Assembly (NCBI GenBank): GCA_913775975.1
Contig: CAJYLQ010000017.1
Span: 1-64,000 of the forward strand
DNA from: an uncultured Sphingomonas sp.
GTDB taxonomy: Bacteria > Pseudomonadota > Alphaproteobacteria > Sphingomonadales > Sphingomonadaceae
Length of the DNA: 64,000 bases
Direction: 5' to 3'
The notes below the pieces were generated by a model. The model was not told the origin of the DNA. It searched no databases and was given only the letters and a program-made list of their open reading frames with translations. Of the stretch, positions 43,986-52,690 are shown piece after piece. Position 1 is the stretch's first letter; each line of letters starts with the position of its first letter. A program made the position numbers and the translations under genes.

Positions 43986-46117
43986 TCGCCGTACCCGCCA
44001 TCGCCGCCGCCGCGCCGTCCAGCCCGATATGGCCCGCGCTACTCGGCCGGTTCGGCTGGCGCGATATCGTCTTCGTCCGCACCGCGATGGACCCCACGCT
44101 GTCCGAGATCATCGGCGCGGGCGCGGGCGCCGTGGTGGTGATCGCCGCGATCGGGCTGGCCGTGCTGCTGACCCGGCGCGGCTGGTGGGGGCCGCTGTGG
44201 CGCGACTGGCTGACCAGCCTGGACCACAAGCGGATCGGCATCATGTATGTCGTCCTCGCCTTCGCGATGCTGGCGCGCGCGTTGGTGGAGGCGGTGCTGA
44301 TGCGCGCGCAGCAGGCCAGCGCGGTCGACACCGCCGGCTTCCTGTCGCCCGATCATTTCGGGCAGCTGTTTTCCACCCATGGCTCGATCATGATCTTCTT
44401 CATGGCGATGCCGTTCCTGACGGGACTCATCAACTTCGTCCTGCCGCTGCAGCTGGGCGCGCGCGACATGGCCTTTCCCTGGGCCAATCTGGTCGCGCTG
44501 TGGCTGACCATCGCGGGCGCGGTGCTGATGATGGCGAGCCTGGTCGTGGGGCAATTCTCCACCGGCGGCTGGTCGGGCTATCCGCCCTATACCGAGCGCG
44601 GCTTCAGCCCCGGCGTGGGCGTCGATTACTGGATCTGGGCGCTGACCCTGTCGTCGATCGGATCGACGCTGGCGGGGATCAACATCGCCTGCACCATCGC
44701 CTGGGGGCGCTGCCCCGGCATGACCTTGATGCGGATGCAGATGTTCTGCTGGACCGCGCTGTGCACCGCGATCCTGATGATCTTCGCGATGCCGCCGCTG
44801 ACGGTCGCGACCGCGCTGCTCGCGCTCGATCGCTATCTGGGGTTCCACATGTTCACCAGCGATCTGGGCGGGAACATGATGAACTACGCCAACCTGTTCT
44901 GGCTGTTCGGGCACCCGGAGGTCTACATCCTGATCCTGCCCGCGTTCGGCGTCTATTCCGAGGTCGTGTCGACGTTTTCGACCAAGGACCTGTACGGCTA
45001 TACCTCGCTGGTGCTGGCGACGATGGCGATCGCGGTGCTCAGCTTCACCGTCTGGGTCCATCACTTCTTCACCATGGGCCAGTCGGCGGACGTCAACGCC
45101 GTGTTCGGGATCGCGACGATGACGATCGGCGTACCGACGGGCGTGAAGATCTATGACTGGATCTGGACGATGTTCCGGGGCGAGGTGCGCTTCACCGTGC
45201 CGATGCTCTATGCCCTCGCCTTCATGGTGACGTTCGTGATCGGCGGCGCGACGGGGATCATGCTGGCGATGCCGCCGCTCGACTTCCTCGTCCACAACAC
45301 CGTCTTCCTCGTCGCGCATTTCCACAACATGCTGATCCCGGGCCTGCTCTACGGGATGCTGGCGGGCTATACCTACTGGTTCCCCAAGGCGTTCGGCTTT
45401 CGCCTGGACGAGCGGTGGGGGCGGATCGCGCTCTGCTGCTGGGTGGCGGGATTCTATCTGGCCTTCATGCCGCTCTACGCGCTGGGCGCGGGGGGCATGG
45501 CGCGGCGCATGTCGGGCTATCTCGATCCCGCCTTCCGCCCGTATCTGTACGTCGCGGGCGTCGGCGCGCTGCTGCTGCTGGCCGCGCTCGTCAGCCTGGC
45601 GGTGCAGCTTCGCGTCAGCATCCAGAACCGCGCCGCGCTGGCGGTGCCGGCGGGTGATCCGTGGGACGGGCGGGGGCTGGAATGGTCGGTCGCGGCGCCC
45701 GCGCCCGAGTATAATTTCGCGGTGCTGCCGGTCGTCGACGATCCCTATGCCTTCTACGACGCGAAGCACGATCCCGGCCATCCGCCCGCCTTTCCCGCGC
45801 CGACGCCTGGGGCGGTCCGCTACGAGGCGATCACGCTGCCGCGCAATAGCGTCTCCGCGCCGGTGATCGGGCTGGCCGCGACCGCGCTGGGCCTGGCGAT
45901 GGTGTGGGCGATGTGGTGGCTGGCGATCGCGGCGCTGATGACGGTGACGGGCGCGGTGATCGCGCGCAGCTTCGGCCGCGACCAGCATCGCCGCATCCCG
46001 GCCGGGACGGTCGCGGCGGAGCATCGCGCATGGCTGGTGCAACGCCTCGCCACGCCCGCCATCCCCCGCCAGCTGGAAACCACCCCCGCCAATCGCGGCC
46101 GTGCGGAGACGCTGTAA
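43982..46117 (+). CDS. cyoB: Cytochrome bo-type quinol oxidase subunit I
   Basis: 711 residues from the ATG at 43982; the track start at 43505 lies in cyoA. Heme-copper oxidase core with fifteen helices: LDHKRIGIMYVVLAFAM, heme-ligand region HGSIMIFFMAMPFL, copper-site WLFGHPEVYILILPAFG (His and cross-linked Tyr), WVHHFFTMG, and the later His pair in FLVAHFHNML. It reduces oxygen to water and pumps protons. Ends GRAETL with TAATG, which opens a chain of two mini-ORFs before cyoC. A heme O synthase (cyoE) is not in the window. Confidence 0.96.
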   Translation: MIAVPAIAAAAPSSPIWPALLGRFGWRDIVFVRTAMDPTLSEIIGAGAGAVVVIAAIGLAVLLTRRGWWGPLWRDWLTSLDHKRIGIMYVVLAFAMLARALVEAVLMRAQQASAVDTAGFLSPDHFGQLFSTHGSIMIFFMAMPFLTGLINFVLPLQLGARDMAFPWANLVALWLTIAGAVLMMASLVVGQFSTGGWSGYPPYTERGFSPGVGVDYWIWALTLSSIGSTLAGINIACTIAWGRCPGMTLMRMQMFCWTALCTAILMIFAMPPLTVATALLALDRYLGFHMFTSDLGGNMMNYANLFWLFGHPEVYILILPAFGVYSEVVSTFSTKDLYGYTSLVLATMAIAVLSFTVWVHHFFTMGQSADVNAVFGIATMTIGVPTGVKIYDWIWTMFRGEVRFTVPMLYALAFMVTFVIGGATGIMLAMPPLDFLVHNTVFLVAHFHNMLIPGLLYGMLAGYTYWFPKAFGFRLDERWGRIALCCWVAGFYLAFMPLYALGAGGMARRMSGYLDPAFRPYLYVAGVGALLLLAALVSLAVQLRVSIQNRAALAVPAGDPWDGRGLEWSVAAPAPEYNFAVLPVVDDPYAFYDAKHDPGHPPAFPAPTPGAVRYEAITLPRNSVSAPVIGLAATALGLAMVWAMWWLAIAALMTVTGAVIARSFGRDQHRRIPAGTVAAEHRAWLVQRLATPAIPRQLETTPANRGRAETL

Positions 46118-46148
46118 TGAAGGTGGCGGCATGAAGGTGGCGGCATGA
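46117..46148 (+). repeat. Tandem 14-base repeat forming two overlapping five-codon mini-ORFs
   Basis: ATGAAGGTGGCGGC occurs twice in a row (46117-46130, 46131-46144). Each copy reads ATG AAG GTG GCG GCA TGA (MKVAA stop). cyoB stop TAA shares its last A with the first ATG; each mini-ORF stop overlaps the next ATG (ATGA), and the second overlaps the cyoC ATG at 46145. Each copy also repeats the AAGGTGG ribosome-site-like stretch. Confidence 0.85.
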
Positions 46149-46768
46149 GCGCGGCGGAACTGGCGGAGGTCGGCCTCGACCCCGGTACGCGGGTGGAAGC
46201 TCCAGAGGAGGCGGACGCCGCGGTCTTCGGCTTCTGGCTGTTCCTGATGAGCGACGCGGTGATCTTCGCGCTGCTGTTCGCCACCTATGGCGTCATGGCG
46301 GGGGCGACGGCGGGCGGACCGACGCCCGCGACCGCGTTCCGGCTGACCCCCACCTTCGTCGAGACGCTGCTGCTGCTGACGAGCAGCGCGACCTATGGCC
46401 GGGCGATGCTGGCGGTGCGGTTCGGAGAGGCGCGGCGCGTGCTGTATGGCTGGCTGGTCGCGACGCTGGGGCTGGGGCTCATCTTCCTCGCGCTGGAGCT
46501 GAAGGATTTCGCCGACATGGCCGCCGCCGGCGCGGTGCCGATGCGCAGCGGCTTCCTGTCCGCCTTCTTCGCGCTGGTGCCGCTGCACGGACTGCATGTC
46601 GCGGCCGGCTGCCTGTGGCTGATGGTGATGATCGCGCAGGTATGGGGGATCGGGCTGGATGCGCGGGTGCGGATCAACCTGTTGCGGCTGGGGCTGTTCT
46701 GGCATCTGCTGGACATCGTGTGGATCGCGATCTTCTCGCTCGTCTATCTGCCGGGGCATATCGGATGA
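46145..46768 (+). CDS. cyoC: Cytochrome bo-type quinol oxidase subunit III
   Basis: 207 residues, five helices, with FGFWLFLMSDAVIFALLFATYG, TLLLLTSSATYGRAM, LVPLHGLHVAAGCLWLMVM and HLLDIVWIAIFSLVYL, standard subunit III. It stabilises the core and helps proton loading. Begins in the second MKVAA mini-ORF stop; overlaps cyoD by ATGA. Confidence 0.94.
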   Translation: MSAAELAEVGLDPGTRVEAPEEADAAVFGFWLFLMSDAVIFALLFATYGVMAGATAGGPTPATAFRLTPTFVETLLLLTSSATYGRAMLAVRFGEARRVLYGWLVATLGLGLIFLALELKDFADMAAAGAVPMRSGFLSAFFALVPLHGLHVAAGCLWLMVMIAQVWGIGLDARVRINLLRLGLFWHLLDIVWIAIFSLVYLPGHIG

Positions 46769-47070
46769 GCGACGATCGCCGCCGCGCGCTGCGCACGCTG
46801 GGCCTGGGCTATGCCGCCGCGCTGGCGCTGACGCTGGCCGCCTTCGCGAGCACGGTATGGCCGTGGGGGACGCCGCGCGCGGTGCTCGGCGGGGTGCTGG
46901 CGCTGGCGCTGGTCCAGGCGCTCGTGCATTTCCGCGTCTTCCTGCATGTCCGCCTCGATCCGGGATCGCGGCGGACGCTGTGGCTGCTGCTATTTGCGGC
47001 GCTGGTCATCGCGCTGATGGCGGCGGGGACGATCGTGATGCTCGCCAACCTGCATGGCCGGATGATGTAG
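46765..47070 (+). CDS. cyoD: Cytochrome bo-type quinol oxidase subunit IV
   Basis: 101 residues from the ATG at 46765 in the cyoC stop; three helices (LGYAAALALTLAAFASTVW, LGGVLALALVQALVHFRVFL with the family HFRVFLHV and the last near 75-95). A small assembly subunit that ends the operon. Confidence 0.9.
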   Translation: MSDDRRRALRTLGLGYAAALALTLAAFASTVWPWGTPRAVLGGVLALALVQALVHFRVFLHVRLDPGSRRTLWLLLFAALVIALMAAGTIVMLANLHGRMM

Positions 47071-47122
47071 CGCCATGCGGCGGCCCGTGACAAAGCGCCG
47101 CGCCGGGGGGTAGATCGGCGTC

Positions 47123-47767
47123 ATGACACCGCCGCCCCCCCGCCGCCGCCGTCATGGCCTGCGTCCGTCCCTTCTGGCGGTGGCGATGCCGCTTGCGATC
47201 GCGGTGGCGACGGCCGCCATGGCGGCGCCCCAAGGCGCGGCGGGGGACGATCGCGCGCGGGCGGTGGGCGACTGGACGGTCGCGCCCAGCGCCGATGGCA
47301 AGGGGTGTTTCGTCACGCGCGTCTATGCCGATCATCCGGGGCGCACCACGCTGCTGCTGGGAATCGACACGGACGGCGCGAACCATCTGTCGGTGCTGAA
47401 CGGCAACTGGTCGATCCGGCCGAAGGATCGGCTGAAGCTCGATTTCCGCCTGACCGCCGGCAGCTATGCGAAGCATTTCGCGGTCGGCATCGCGGCGGAC
47501 GGGCAACAGGGTTTCGTCACCAGTTTCGAGGCGAAGTTCCCGACCTATTTCGCCTCGTCCACGCAGCTGGCGATCGCGCGGGGCAGCGTGCCGGTCGAGC
47601 GGCTGGCGCTGGCCGGCAGCGGCGCGGCGGTCGCGGCGCTGCGCCGCTGCGTGGAGGCGCGCCGCCATGCCGCCAGCGCGAAGGCGAAGGCGGCCCAAGC
47701 GACCGGGCCGGGCGCGATTCCGCGCGATCCCTTCGCCCCAGCGCCCGCACGCAAGGGCAAACGATAG
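47123..47767 (+). CDS. Exported hypothetical protein
   Basis: 214 residues. A basic N-terminus (MTPPPPRRRRHGLRPS) leads a signal helix LLAVAMPLAIAVATAAMAAP. The mature part has VGDWTVAPSADGKGCFVTRVY and LRLDFRLTAG-like beta segments (LDFRLTAGSYAKHFAVGI), resembling the beta-sandwich of invasion-associated locus B proteins but without a firm match. The tail is Ala/Lys/Pro-rich (AQATGPGAIPRDPFAPAPARKGKR). Independent gene 50 bases after cyoD. Confidence 0.7.
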   Translation: MTPPPPRRRRHGLRPSLLAVAMPLAIAVATAAMAAPQGAAGDDRARAVGDWTVAPSADGKGCFVTRVYADHPGRTTLLLGIDTDGANHLSVLNGNWSIRPKDRLKLDFRLTAGSYAKHFAVGIAADGQQGFVTSFEAKFPTYFASSTQLAIARGSVPVERLALAGSGAAVAALRRCVEARRHAASAKAKAAQATGPGAIPRDPFAPAPARKGKR

Positions 47768-47936
47768 CGATTCGCGCCGTCGCGCGGCGGGTCGACGGCA
47801 ACGCGCGAGGCAATCAGCGCCCGATTCGCCGTCCGTTGGACGAGGAACATGCACGGCCCGTCAGAATCCCGATTGTCGGATCGGCACGGCTGGGGCTTGC
47901 CTGTTTCGGTTGGTTAACGACTGAAAGACCTTTTGT

Positions 47937-48242
47937 ATGAACCGATTCTCGCCGAAGCTCGCACTGGTGGTGATCGCCGGTGGCGTCGCGGTCAGCGGCT
48001 GCGCCACCAAGCGCTACGTGCGCGAGCAGGTCGCCCCCGTCGCGCAGCGCGTCGACACGCTGGAGGCGAAGCTGCAGGAAACGGACGGCACCGCCAAGTC
48101 CGCGCTCGCCGAGGCGCAGGCCGCCGCCGGCCAGGCGCAGGCCAATGGCCAGCGCCTCGATCAGGTCAGCGGCCGCGTCGACGGTGTCGAGCAGCGCCTG
48201 ACCGTGCAGGAGCAGAAGCGCGCCAAGCGTCCGCGCCACTGA
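47937..48242 (+). CDS. Small coiled-coil lipoprotein
   Basis: 101 residues. The signal MNRFSPKLALVVIAGGVAVSGC has its lipobox Cys at 22. The rest is a long Gln/Ala coiled coil (VREQVAPVAQRVDTLEAKLQ, GQRLDQVSGRVDGVEQRLT) with a basic end KRAKRPRH. Reminiscent of Lpp-type or OmpA-linker coils; probably lies along the envelope. A bulged GC hairpin follows. Confidence 0.85.
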   Translation: MNRFSPKLALVVIAGGVAVSGCATKRYVREQVAPVAQRVDTLEAKLQETDGTAKSALAEAQAAAGQAQANGQRLDQVSGRVDGVEQRLTVQEQKRAKRPRH

Positions 48243-48251
48243 TCGCGCCCG

Positions 48252-48290
48252 CCCCGTCCCGCGCGCCCGCATCGCGGGCGGCGGGCGGGG
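48252..48290 (+). terminator. Long GC hairpin after the lipoprotein gene
   Basis: Inner stem CGCCCGC-ATC-GCGGGCG (48264-48280), extended outward by CCCGC/GCGGG and CCCC/GGGG through single-base bulges. No T run. Confidence 0.6.
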
Positions 48291-48360
48291 ATGCGTCTTA
48301 CTGCCGGCCGCTCCATGATTCGATGGGGCGGCCGTTGCCTTTCCGGGGTATCGCCCACTG

Positions 48361-49131
48361 ATGAAGTCTGTCCCTTGGGCGCTTGCCGGCCTGTCCCTGA
48401 TCCTGTCCGCGATGCCGGCCGATGCCGCCCCGACACCGAATGCTGCGCCGGCCAAGGCCCGGTCCGCGAAGGTGGCGACGGCCGCCAAGGGCCGCGCGCC
48501 CAAGGCGAAGCCCGCCGCGCCGCCGCCCGTCGAAACGCCCGTCCCCGTCCCCTCCGACGGCGCTACGCGGGTGATCGACTGGGTGCTGGCGGAGCATGAC
48601 AATCGCGGCCTGCCCTTCGCGGTGATCGACAAGACGGGGGCCGCGCTGTTCCTGTTCGATGGCAAGGGACAGCCGCTGGCGGCGATGCCGGTGCTGATCG
48701 GCATCGCGCCGGGCGACGATGCGAGCCCCGGCGTCGGCAGCAAGTCGCTCGCCGCGCTGGGCCCGGCGGAAAAGACGACGCCTGCCGGCCGCTTCCTCGC
48801 CAAATTCGGCCTGCCGGTCGCGGGCGAACGCGTGCTGTGGGTCGATTATGCCGACTCGGTCGCGATCCATCCCATCCCCGGCGACGCGGGCGCGCGCGAG
48901 AAGCGGCGCGAGCGGATGCTGTCGCCGACCCCCGACGACAACCGCATCACCTTTGGCTGCATCAACGTGCCCAAGGCCTTCTACACCGGCACGATCCGCC
49001 CGGCGTTCCGGCGCAAGGGCGGCTATGTCTATATCATGCCCGACACCAAGCCGCTGGAGGCGGTGTTCCCGCGCCTGCGCGTACGCGCGGTCCTCGACGC
49101 GCGGGCCGGCGGGGTCATCGCGCGGCCCTGA
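48361..49131 (+). CDS. L,D-transpeptidase-like protein
   Basis: 256 residues with a signal peptide (MKSVPWALAGLSLILSAMPADA) and an Ala/Lys/Pro linker. The YkuD-like region spans about 85-235: VIDKTGAALFLFDGKGQPLA, FLAKFGLPV, VAIHPIPGD with the His, and DDNRITFGCINVPKAFYTG with the likely catalytic Cys. The usual SHGC is here TFGC, so this is a divergent member. It would cross-link or attach peptidoglycan stems in the periplasm. Activity is inferred. Confidence 0.78.
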   Translation: MKSVPWALAGLSLILSAMPADAAPTPNAAPAKARSAKVATAAKGRAPKAKPAAPPPVETPVPVPSDGATRVIDWVLAEHDNRGLPFAVIDKTGAALFLFDGKGQPLAAMPVLIGIAPGDDASPGVGSKSLAALGPAEKTTPAGRFLAKFGLPVAGERVLWVDYADSVAIHPIPGDAGAREKRRERMLSPTPDDNRITFGCINVPKAFYTGTIRPAFRRKGGYVYIMPDTKPLEAVFPRLRVRAVLDARAGGVIARP

Positions 49132-49137
49132 GGCCGG

Positions 49138-49581
49138 TCAGCCCTCGACCTGGTCCAGATAGTCGCCATAGCCCTGCGCCGCCATCTCGGCGCGCGGGAC
49201 GAAGCGGAGCGCGGCGGAGTTGATGCAGTAGCGCAGCCCCCCCGTCGCGCGCGGGCCATCGGGGAAGACATGGCCGAGATGGCTGTCACCATGGCGCGAG
49301 CGCACTTCGGTGCGGACCATGCCGTGGCTGCGATCGGTCAGCTCGGCAACGTGCGCGGGCTCGATCGGCTTGGTGAAGCTGGGCCAGCCGCAATGCGAAT
49401 CAAACTTGTCGGCGCTGGCGAACAGCGGCTCGCCCGAGACGATGTCGACATAGATGCCCGGCTCGCGCGTGTTGAGATATTCGCCCGTCCCGGGGCGCTC
49501 CGTGCCGCTCTGCTGCGTGACGTAGAATTGTTCGGGCGTCAGCGCGGCGATCGCCGCGTCGGTCTTGCGATAGTCTGCCAT
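49138..49581 (-). CDS. msrB: Peptide methionine-(R)-sulfoxide reductase
   Basis: 147 residues from the ATG at 49581; the track ORF reads through the neighbour. It repairs methionine-R-sulfoxide in proteins. Seen: [53 protein letters not shown] and the catalytic Cys at 119 in [11 protein letters not shown], with Cys64 as the probable resolving residue. The two CxxC zinc pairs of many MsrB are absent. It has no signal peptide, so it is cytosolic. Confidence 0.95.
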   Translation of the reverse strand: MADYRKTDAAIAALTPEQFYVTQQSGTERPGTGEYLNTREPGIYVDIVSGEPLFASADKFDSHCGWPSFTKPIEPAHVAELTDRSHGMVRTEVRSRHGDSHLGHVFPDGPRATGGLRYCINSAALRFVPRAEMAAQGYGDYLDQVEG

Positions 49582-49691
49582 GTGTCGGTCTCCTGGCCGT
49601 ATCCCGATGGGATATCGGTCGTCCGTGGACGTGCGGCAAGGATAGCGCGAAAGGGGCGGCGTGGTTCCGCTCGCGGCCGGCGCCGCCGCCC

Positions 49692-50924
49692 TCAGATCAG
49701 CCGCAGGTCGGCCGGCCGCGCGTCGGGGAACAGCGTCGCCAGCCGCGCGGGCGACAGGCCGAACTGGCGCTGGACGAGCCCGCCGATCAGCCCGCGATAA
49801 TCGGTCAGCACGGGCAGGTCGCGGTTCTGGTTCAGCGTCGCCTCGCTGATCGCGACCTGCTCGCCCGCCAGCCGGCCACCCGACAGGCCGCCGCCCATCA
49901 CCCAATAGACGCTGCCATGGCCATGGTCGGTGCCCTTGTCGCCATTCTCGCGGAAGGTACGCCCAAATTCGGAGACGACCACCACCGTCGTGCCGCGCCA
50001 CGCATCGGGGCCGATCGCCTCGGCGAAGCCCGCCAGCCCCCGGCCCAGCGCGCCGATCCGGTCGGCGAGATAGCCGGTCGCGCCGCCCTGGTTCACATGC
50101 GTGTCCCACCCGCCGACATCGACGAAGGCGAGGTTGAAGCGGTCGCGCATCAGCGTGCCGATGCGACGCGCGGACAGTTCGAACCCCTTCGCGCTCACCG
50201 CGCCCCGGCTGGCGGCCTGCATCTCGTCAGACAGTGCCTTGTAGACGGTGTCGCGCACCTCGAACCCCTTGTCGACGGAGGGGCCGAGCGCCTTGTCCCC
50301 CTGATACATCGCCGCGATCAGCTGCGCCTGCCGCGCGTCGATCGGCTTGCCGACATTGGCGAGCGCCAGATTGGGGATCGGATCGCCGCCGCCACCCCGG
50401 AAGCAGAGCGGCAGCTGATCGGTGAAGGCGATCGGCCGGTCGCCCTGCCCCAGCATCGCCGCCAGCCGCGCCATGAAGCCGGAGCCATAGTCGCGATGCC
50501 CGCCGACCGGCTGGCCCAGCTCGATCGTGTCCTGCGTCTCGAAATGGCTGCGGCTCATGTCGTCCGTGCCGGCGAAGGGGACGAAGGCGATCTGCCGCGC
50601 CTGCCACAGCGGCATCAGGCTGTCGCGCAGCGCGGGGTGCAGGCTCCAGTCCGCATCGAGCGCGACCGGGGCCTTGGGGTCGGCGGGGTCGGGCCGGCCG
50701 AGCGCGATGGTGGGGCGCGCCTGATGATAGAAATCGCTGCCCGTCGGCGCGACGATGTTCGCCGCGTCATAGGCGCCGCGCAGGAACACGACGAGCAGCC
50801 GACTGCCCGCCTGCGGCGCGGCGAAGGCGCGGCCGGCGACGACGAAGGGCAGGCTGGCGGCGGCGCCGACCAGCAGGTCGCGGCGATGAACGTGGGGGAC
50901 ATGGGGGACGTGTGGCAGGCGCAT
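49692..50924 (-). CDS. DUF1501 (sulfatase-like fold) exported protein
   Basis: 410 residues. A Tat signal ([19 protein letters not shown]) is preceded by an unusual [11 protein letters not shown] run. Then [36 protein letters not shown] and [23 protein letters not shown], the DUF1501 pattern related to alkaline-phosphatase-type enzymes. It is exported folded. It follows the DUF1800 gene by 18 bases, the common gene pair of unknown joint function. Confidence 0.92.
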   Translation of the reverse strand: MRLPHVPHVPHVHRRDLLVGAAASLPFVVAGRAFAAPQAGSRLLVVFLRGAYDAANIVAPTGSDFYHQARPTIALGRPDPADPKAPVALDADWSLHPALRDSLMPLWQARQIAFVPFAGTDDMSRSHFETQDTIELGQPVGGHRDYGSGFMARLAAMLGQGDRPIAFTDQLPLCFRGGGGDPIPNLALANVGKPIDARQAQLIAAMYQGDKALGPSVDKGFEVRDTVYKALSDEMQAASRGAVSAKGFELSARRIGTLMRDRFNLAFVDVGGWDTHVNQGGATGYLADRIGALGRGLAGFAEAIGPDAWRGTTVVVVSEFGRTFRENGDKGTDHGHGSVYWVMGGGLSGGRLAGEQVAISEATLNQNRDLPVLTDYRGLIGGLVQRQFGLSPARLATLFPDARPADLRLI

Positions 50925-50942
50925 GATGCTCCTCCGGGCTGG

Positions 50943-52475
50943 TCAGCGACGCATGAAATCGGGGGAGGACAGGAACAGCCCGTTCCAGTCCTGCGGCGAG
51001 GTGGCCTGCGCCAGCGCGGCGCGGGTGGGCGGTGCCAGCATGTCGCCGAGGCCGCCGAAATAGAGCGCGTTCTGCAGCTGCGGGAAGGCGGGCGCGTCCG
51101 CCGGCGCGTCGGGCGCGCGGAACAGCCCGGCCGAACCGCTGCCGATCTGGCGCGCGATATCGAACCGCGTCGCCATCTGCCCCGGCCCCGACCAGGCCGC
51201 GCTGTCCAGCGGATAGCCGTCCGGCGTCTCGTGATTGTACAGGCCCTCTCCCATCCGGTTCAGCCAGTTCACGACCGGCATCGGATTGAGGATCACCCGG
51301 TCGCCATAGGCGAGGCGGACGGCGGAGACGGCATAATGCGCCGGGTCCTTGAACGCCTTGCCCAGCGAGGCCGCCGCCTCGCGGCTGCGGATCATCGTGC
51401 GCATCACCTGCGCCATGTCGCCATGACTGCGGCGAAAGGTAGCGGCCATCCGGTCGACCAGCGCGGGCGGCGGATCATCACCGAGGAAGTAGGTGGCGAG
51501 GCGCAGCGAGACATGGTGCGCGGTCGCGGGCGCCGCCGCGATCAGGTCCAGCGCCTGCTCCACCTCGCCAAAGCCGCTGCCGTGGATCGTGTGACCCAGG
51601 AAATGCTTGTCGCCGAAATCGTGGCGGGCGGGATTGAATTCGAACAGGCCGGCGCGGACGTAGAGCGGCTGCCACTGCGGCTTCAGCCGGGGCGGATCGG
51701 GTTTCAGGTCGACACCGACGCCGGTCAGGATCCGCGCCAGCTCCTGCACGTCGGTCTGGCTGTAGCCGGAGCCGACACCCATAGAGTGCAGCTCCATGAT
51801 CTCGCGCGCGTAATTCTCGTTGATGCGCTTCGCCGCATTCTGGTCGTTATCCAGATAGCGCAGCATCGCGGGGTGGCGCAGCGTCGCTTCCAGGATGTCG
51901 CGGAACCGGCCGAAGGCGTGGTCGTGCAGCGTCTGTTCGTAATCGCCGACCATCGCGCGGATGTCGCGCTTGCCCGCCTGCACGTTGAAATGGTTGAACC
52001 AGAACCACGTCATCTGCTCGCGCAGCTGGTCGGGCGCGTAGAGGTCCCGCAGGATCGAGCGCTGCCGCGCCTCGTCCGCCAGCGCATTGAGCGTCTTCTG
52101 ATAGGCCTGCCGCGCGGCCTGCTTCGCCTGCGGATCGGCCAGCGCGTTGGCGTCGCGGTTCATCGCGTCCACCTCGACGACGATCTGCGCCAGCGGTTCG
52201 CGGCTGATGCGCATCCCGGCGACGAGATCGGCGGCGGGCGGCGGCAGCGTCGTATCGCGGCTGGCGAGCTGCGCGTCGAGCCAGCGGCCGGGATCGGGCG
52301 CCTCGCCGTCCAACAGCGTCGGCGTCGCGCCCCAGGTCAGGCGGTTCGCCCAGCCGATCCGGCGCGCGGTCTCGGCCGAAACCGGCGCCGCCCCGGGCGC
52401 GGGGGGAAGAGGGGCTGCCGCCGTCACCAGTGCCGCCGCGCCCAGCGCCAGCGGCCATCTCGCAAATCCTGCCAT
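50943..52475 (-). CDS. DUF1800 exported protein
   Basis: 510 residues from the ATG at 52475 (signal MAGFARWPLALGAAALVTAAAP); the track start adds 17 residues. Seen: RRIGWANRLTWGATPTLL, LREQMTWFWFNHFNVQAGK, MLRYLDNDQNAAKRINENYA, AREIMELHSMGVGSGYSQTD, HDFGDKHFLGHTIHGSG, all DUF1800. Usually partnered with a DUF1501 gene, as here; a shared secreted or surface function is suspected, but none is established. Confidence 0.92.
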   Translation of the reverse strand: MAGFARWPLALGAAALVTAAAPLPPAPGAAPVSAETARRIGWANRLTWGATPTLLDGEAPDPGRWLDAQLASRDTTLPPPAADLVAGMRISREPLAQIVVEVDAMNRDANALADPQAKQAARQAYQKTLNALADEARQRSILRDLYAPDQLREQMTWFWFNHFNVQAGKRDIRAMVGDYEQTLHDHAFGRFRDILEATLRHPAMLRYLDNDQNAAKRINENYAREIMELHSMGVGSGYSQTDVQELARILTGVGVDLKPDPPRLKPQWQPLYVRAGLFEFNPARHDFGDKHFLGHTIHGSGFGEVEQALDLIAAAPATAHHVSLRLATYFLGDDPPPALVDRMAATFRRSHGDMAQVMRTMIRSREAAASLGKAFKDPAHYAVSAVRLAYGDRVILNPMPVVNWLNRMGEGLYNHETPDGYPLDSAAWSGPGQMATRFDIARQIGSGSAGLFRAPDAPADAPAFPQLQNALYFGGLGDMLAPPTRAALAQATSPQDWNGLFLSSPDFMRR

Positions 52476-52690
52476 GTCCGTCCGATCGGCCGCTATTGAC
52501 GCAACGGGCGAAACATAGAGGATCACGGCTGAACAGACGATGAGACGGGGTCATTAAATATCGGTCATGCCGCGGTTGCCGGCCGGCAAGTCCCGATGAC
52601 CCCTTATACTCACGCGCATCGCGACTGATCGGTCATGCGACGGCGCGATTTGATGACCGATGCTGTCACCAACCCTTCATCATCGCGCCG

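Noticed and set aside
44039-46759. 906-residue minus-strand ORF
   Set aside because: Antisense shadow of cyoB/cyoC; no domain pattern.
49917-52499. 860-residue plus-strand ORF
   Set aside because: Antisense to DUF1501/DUF1800; composition of a mirror frame.
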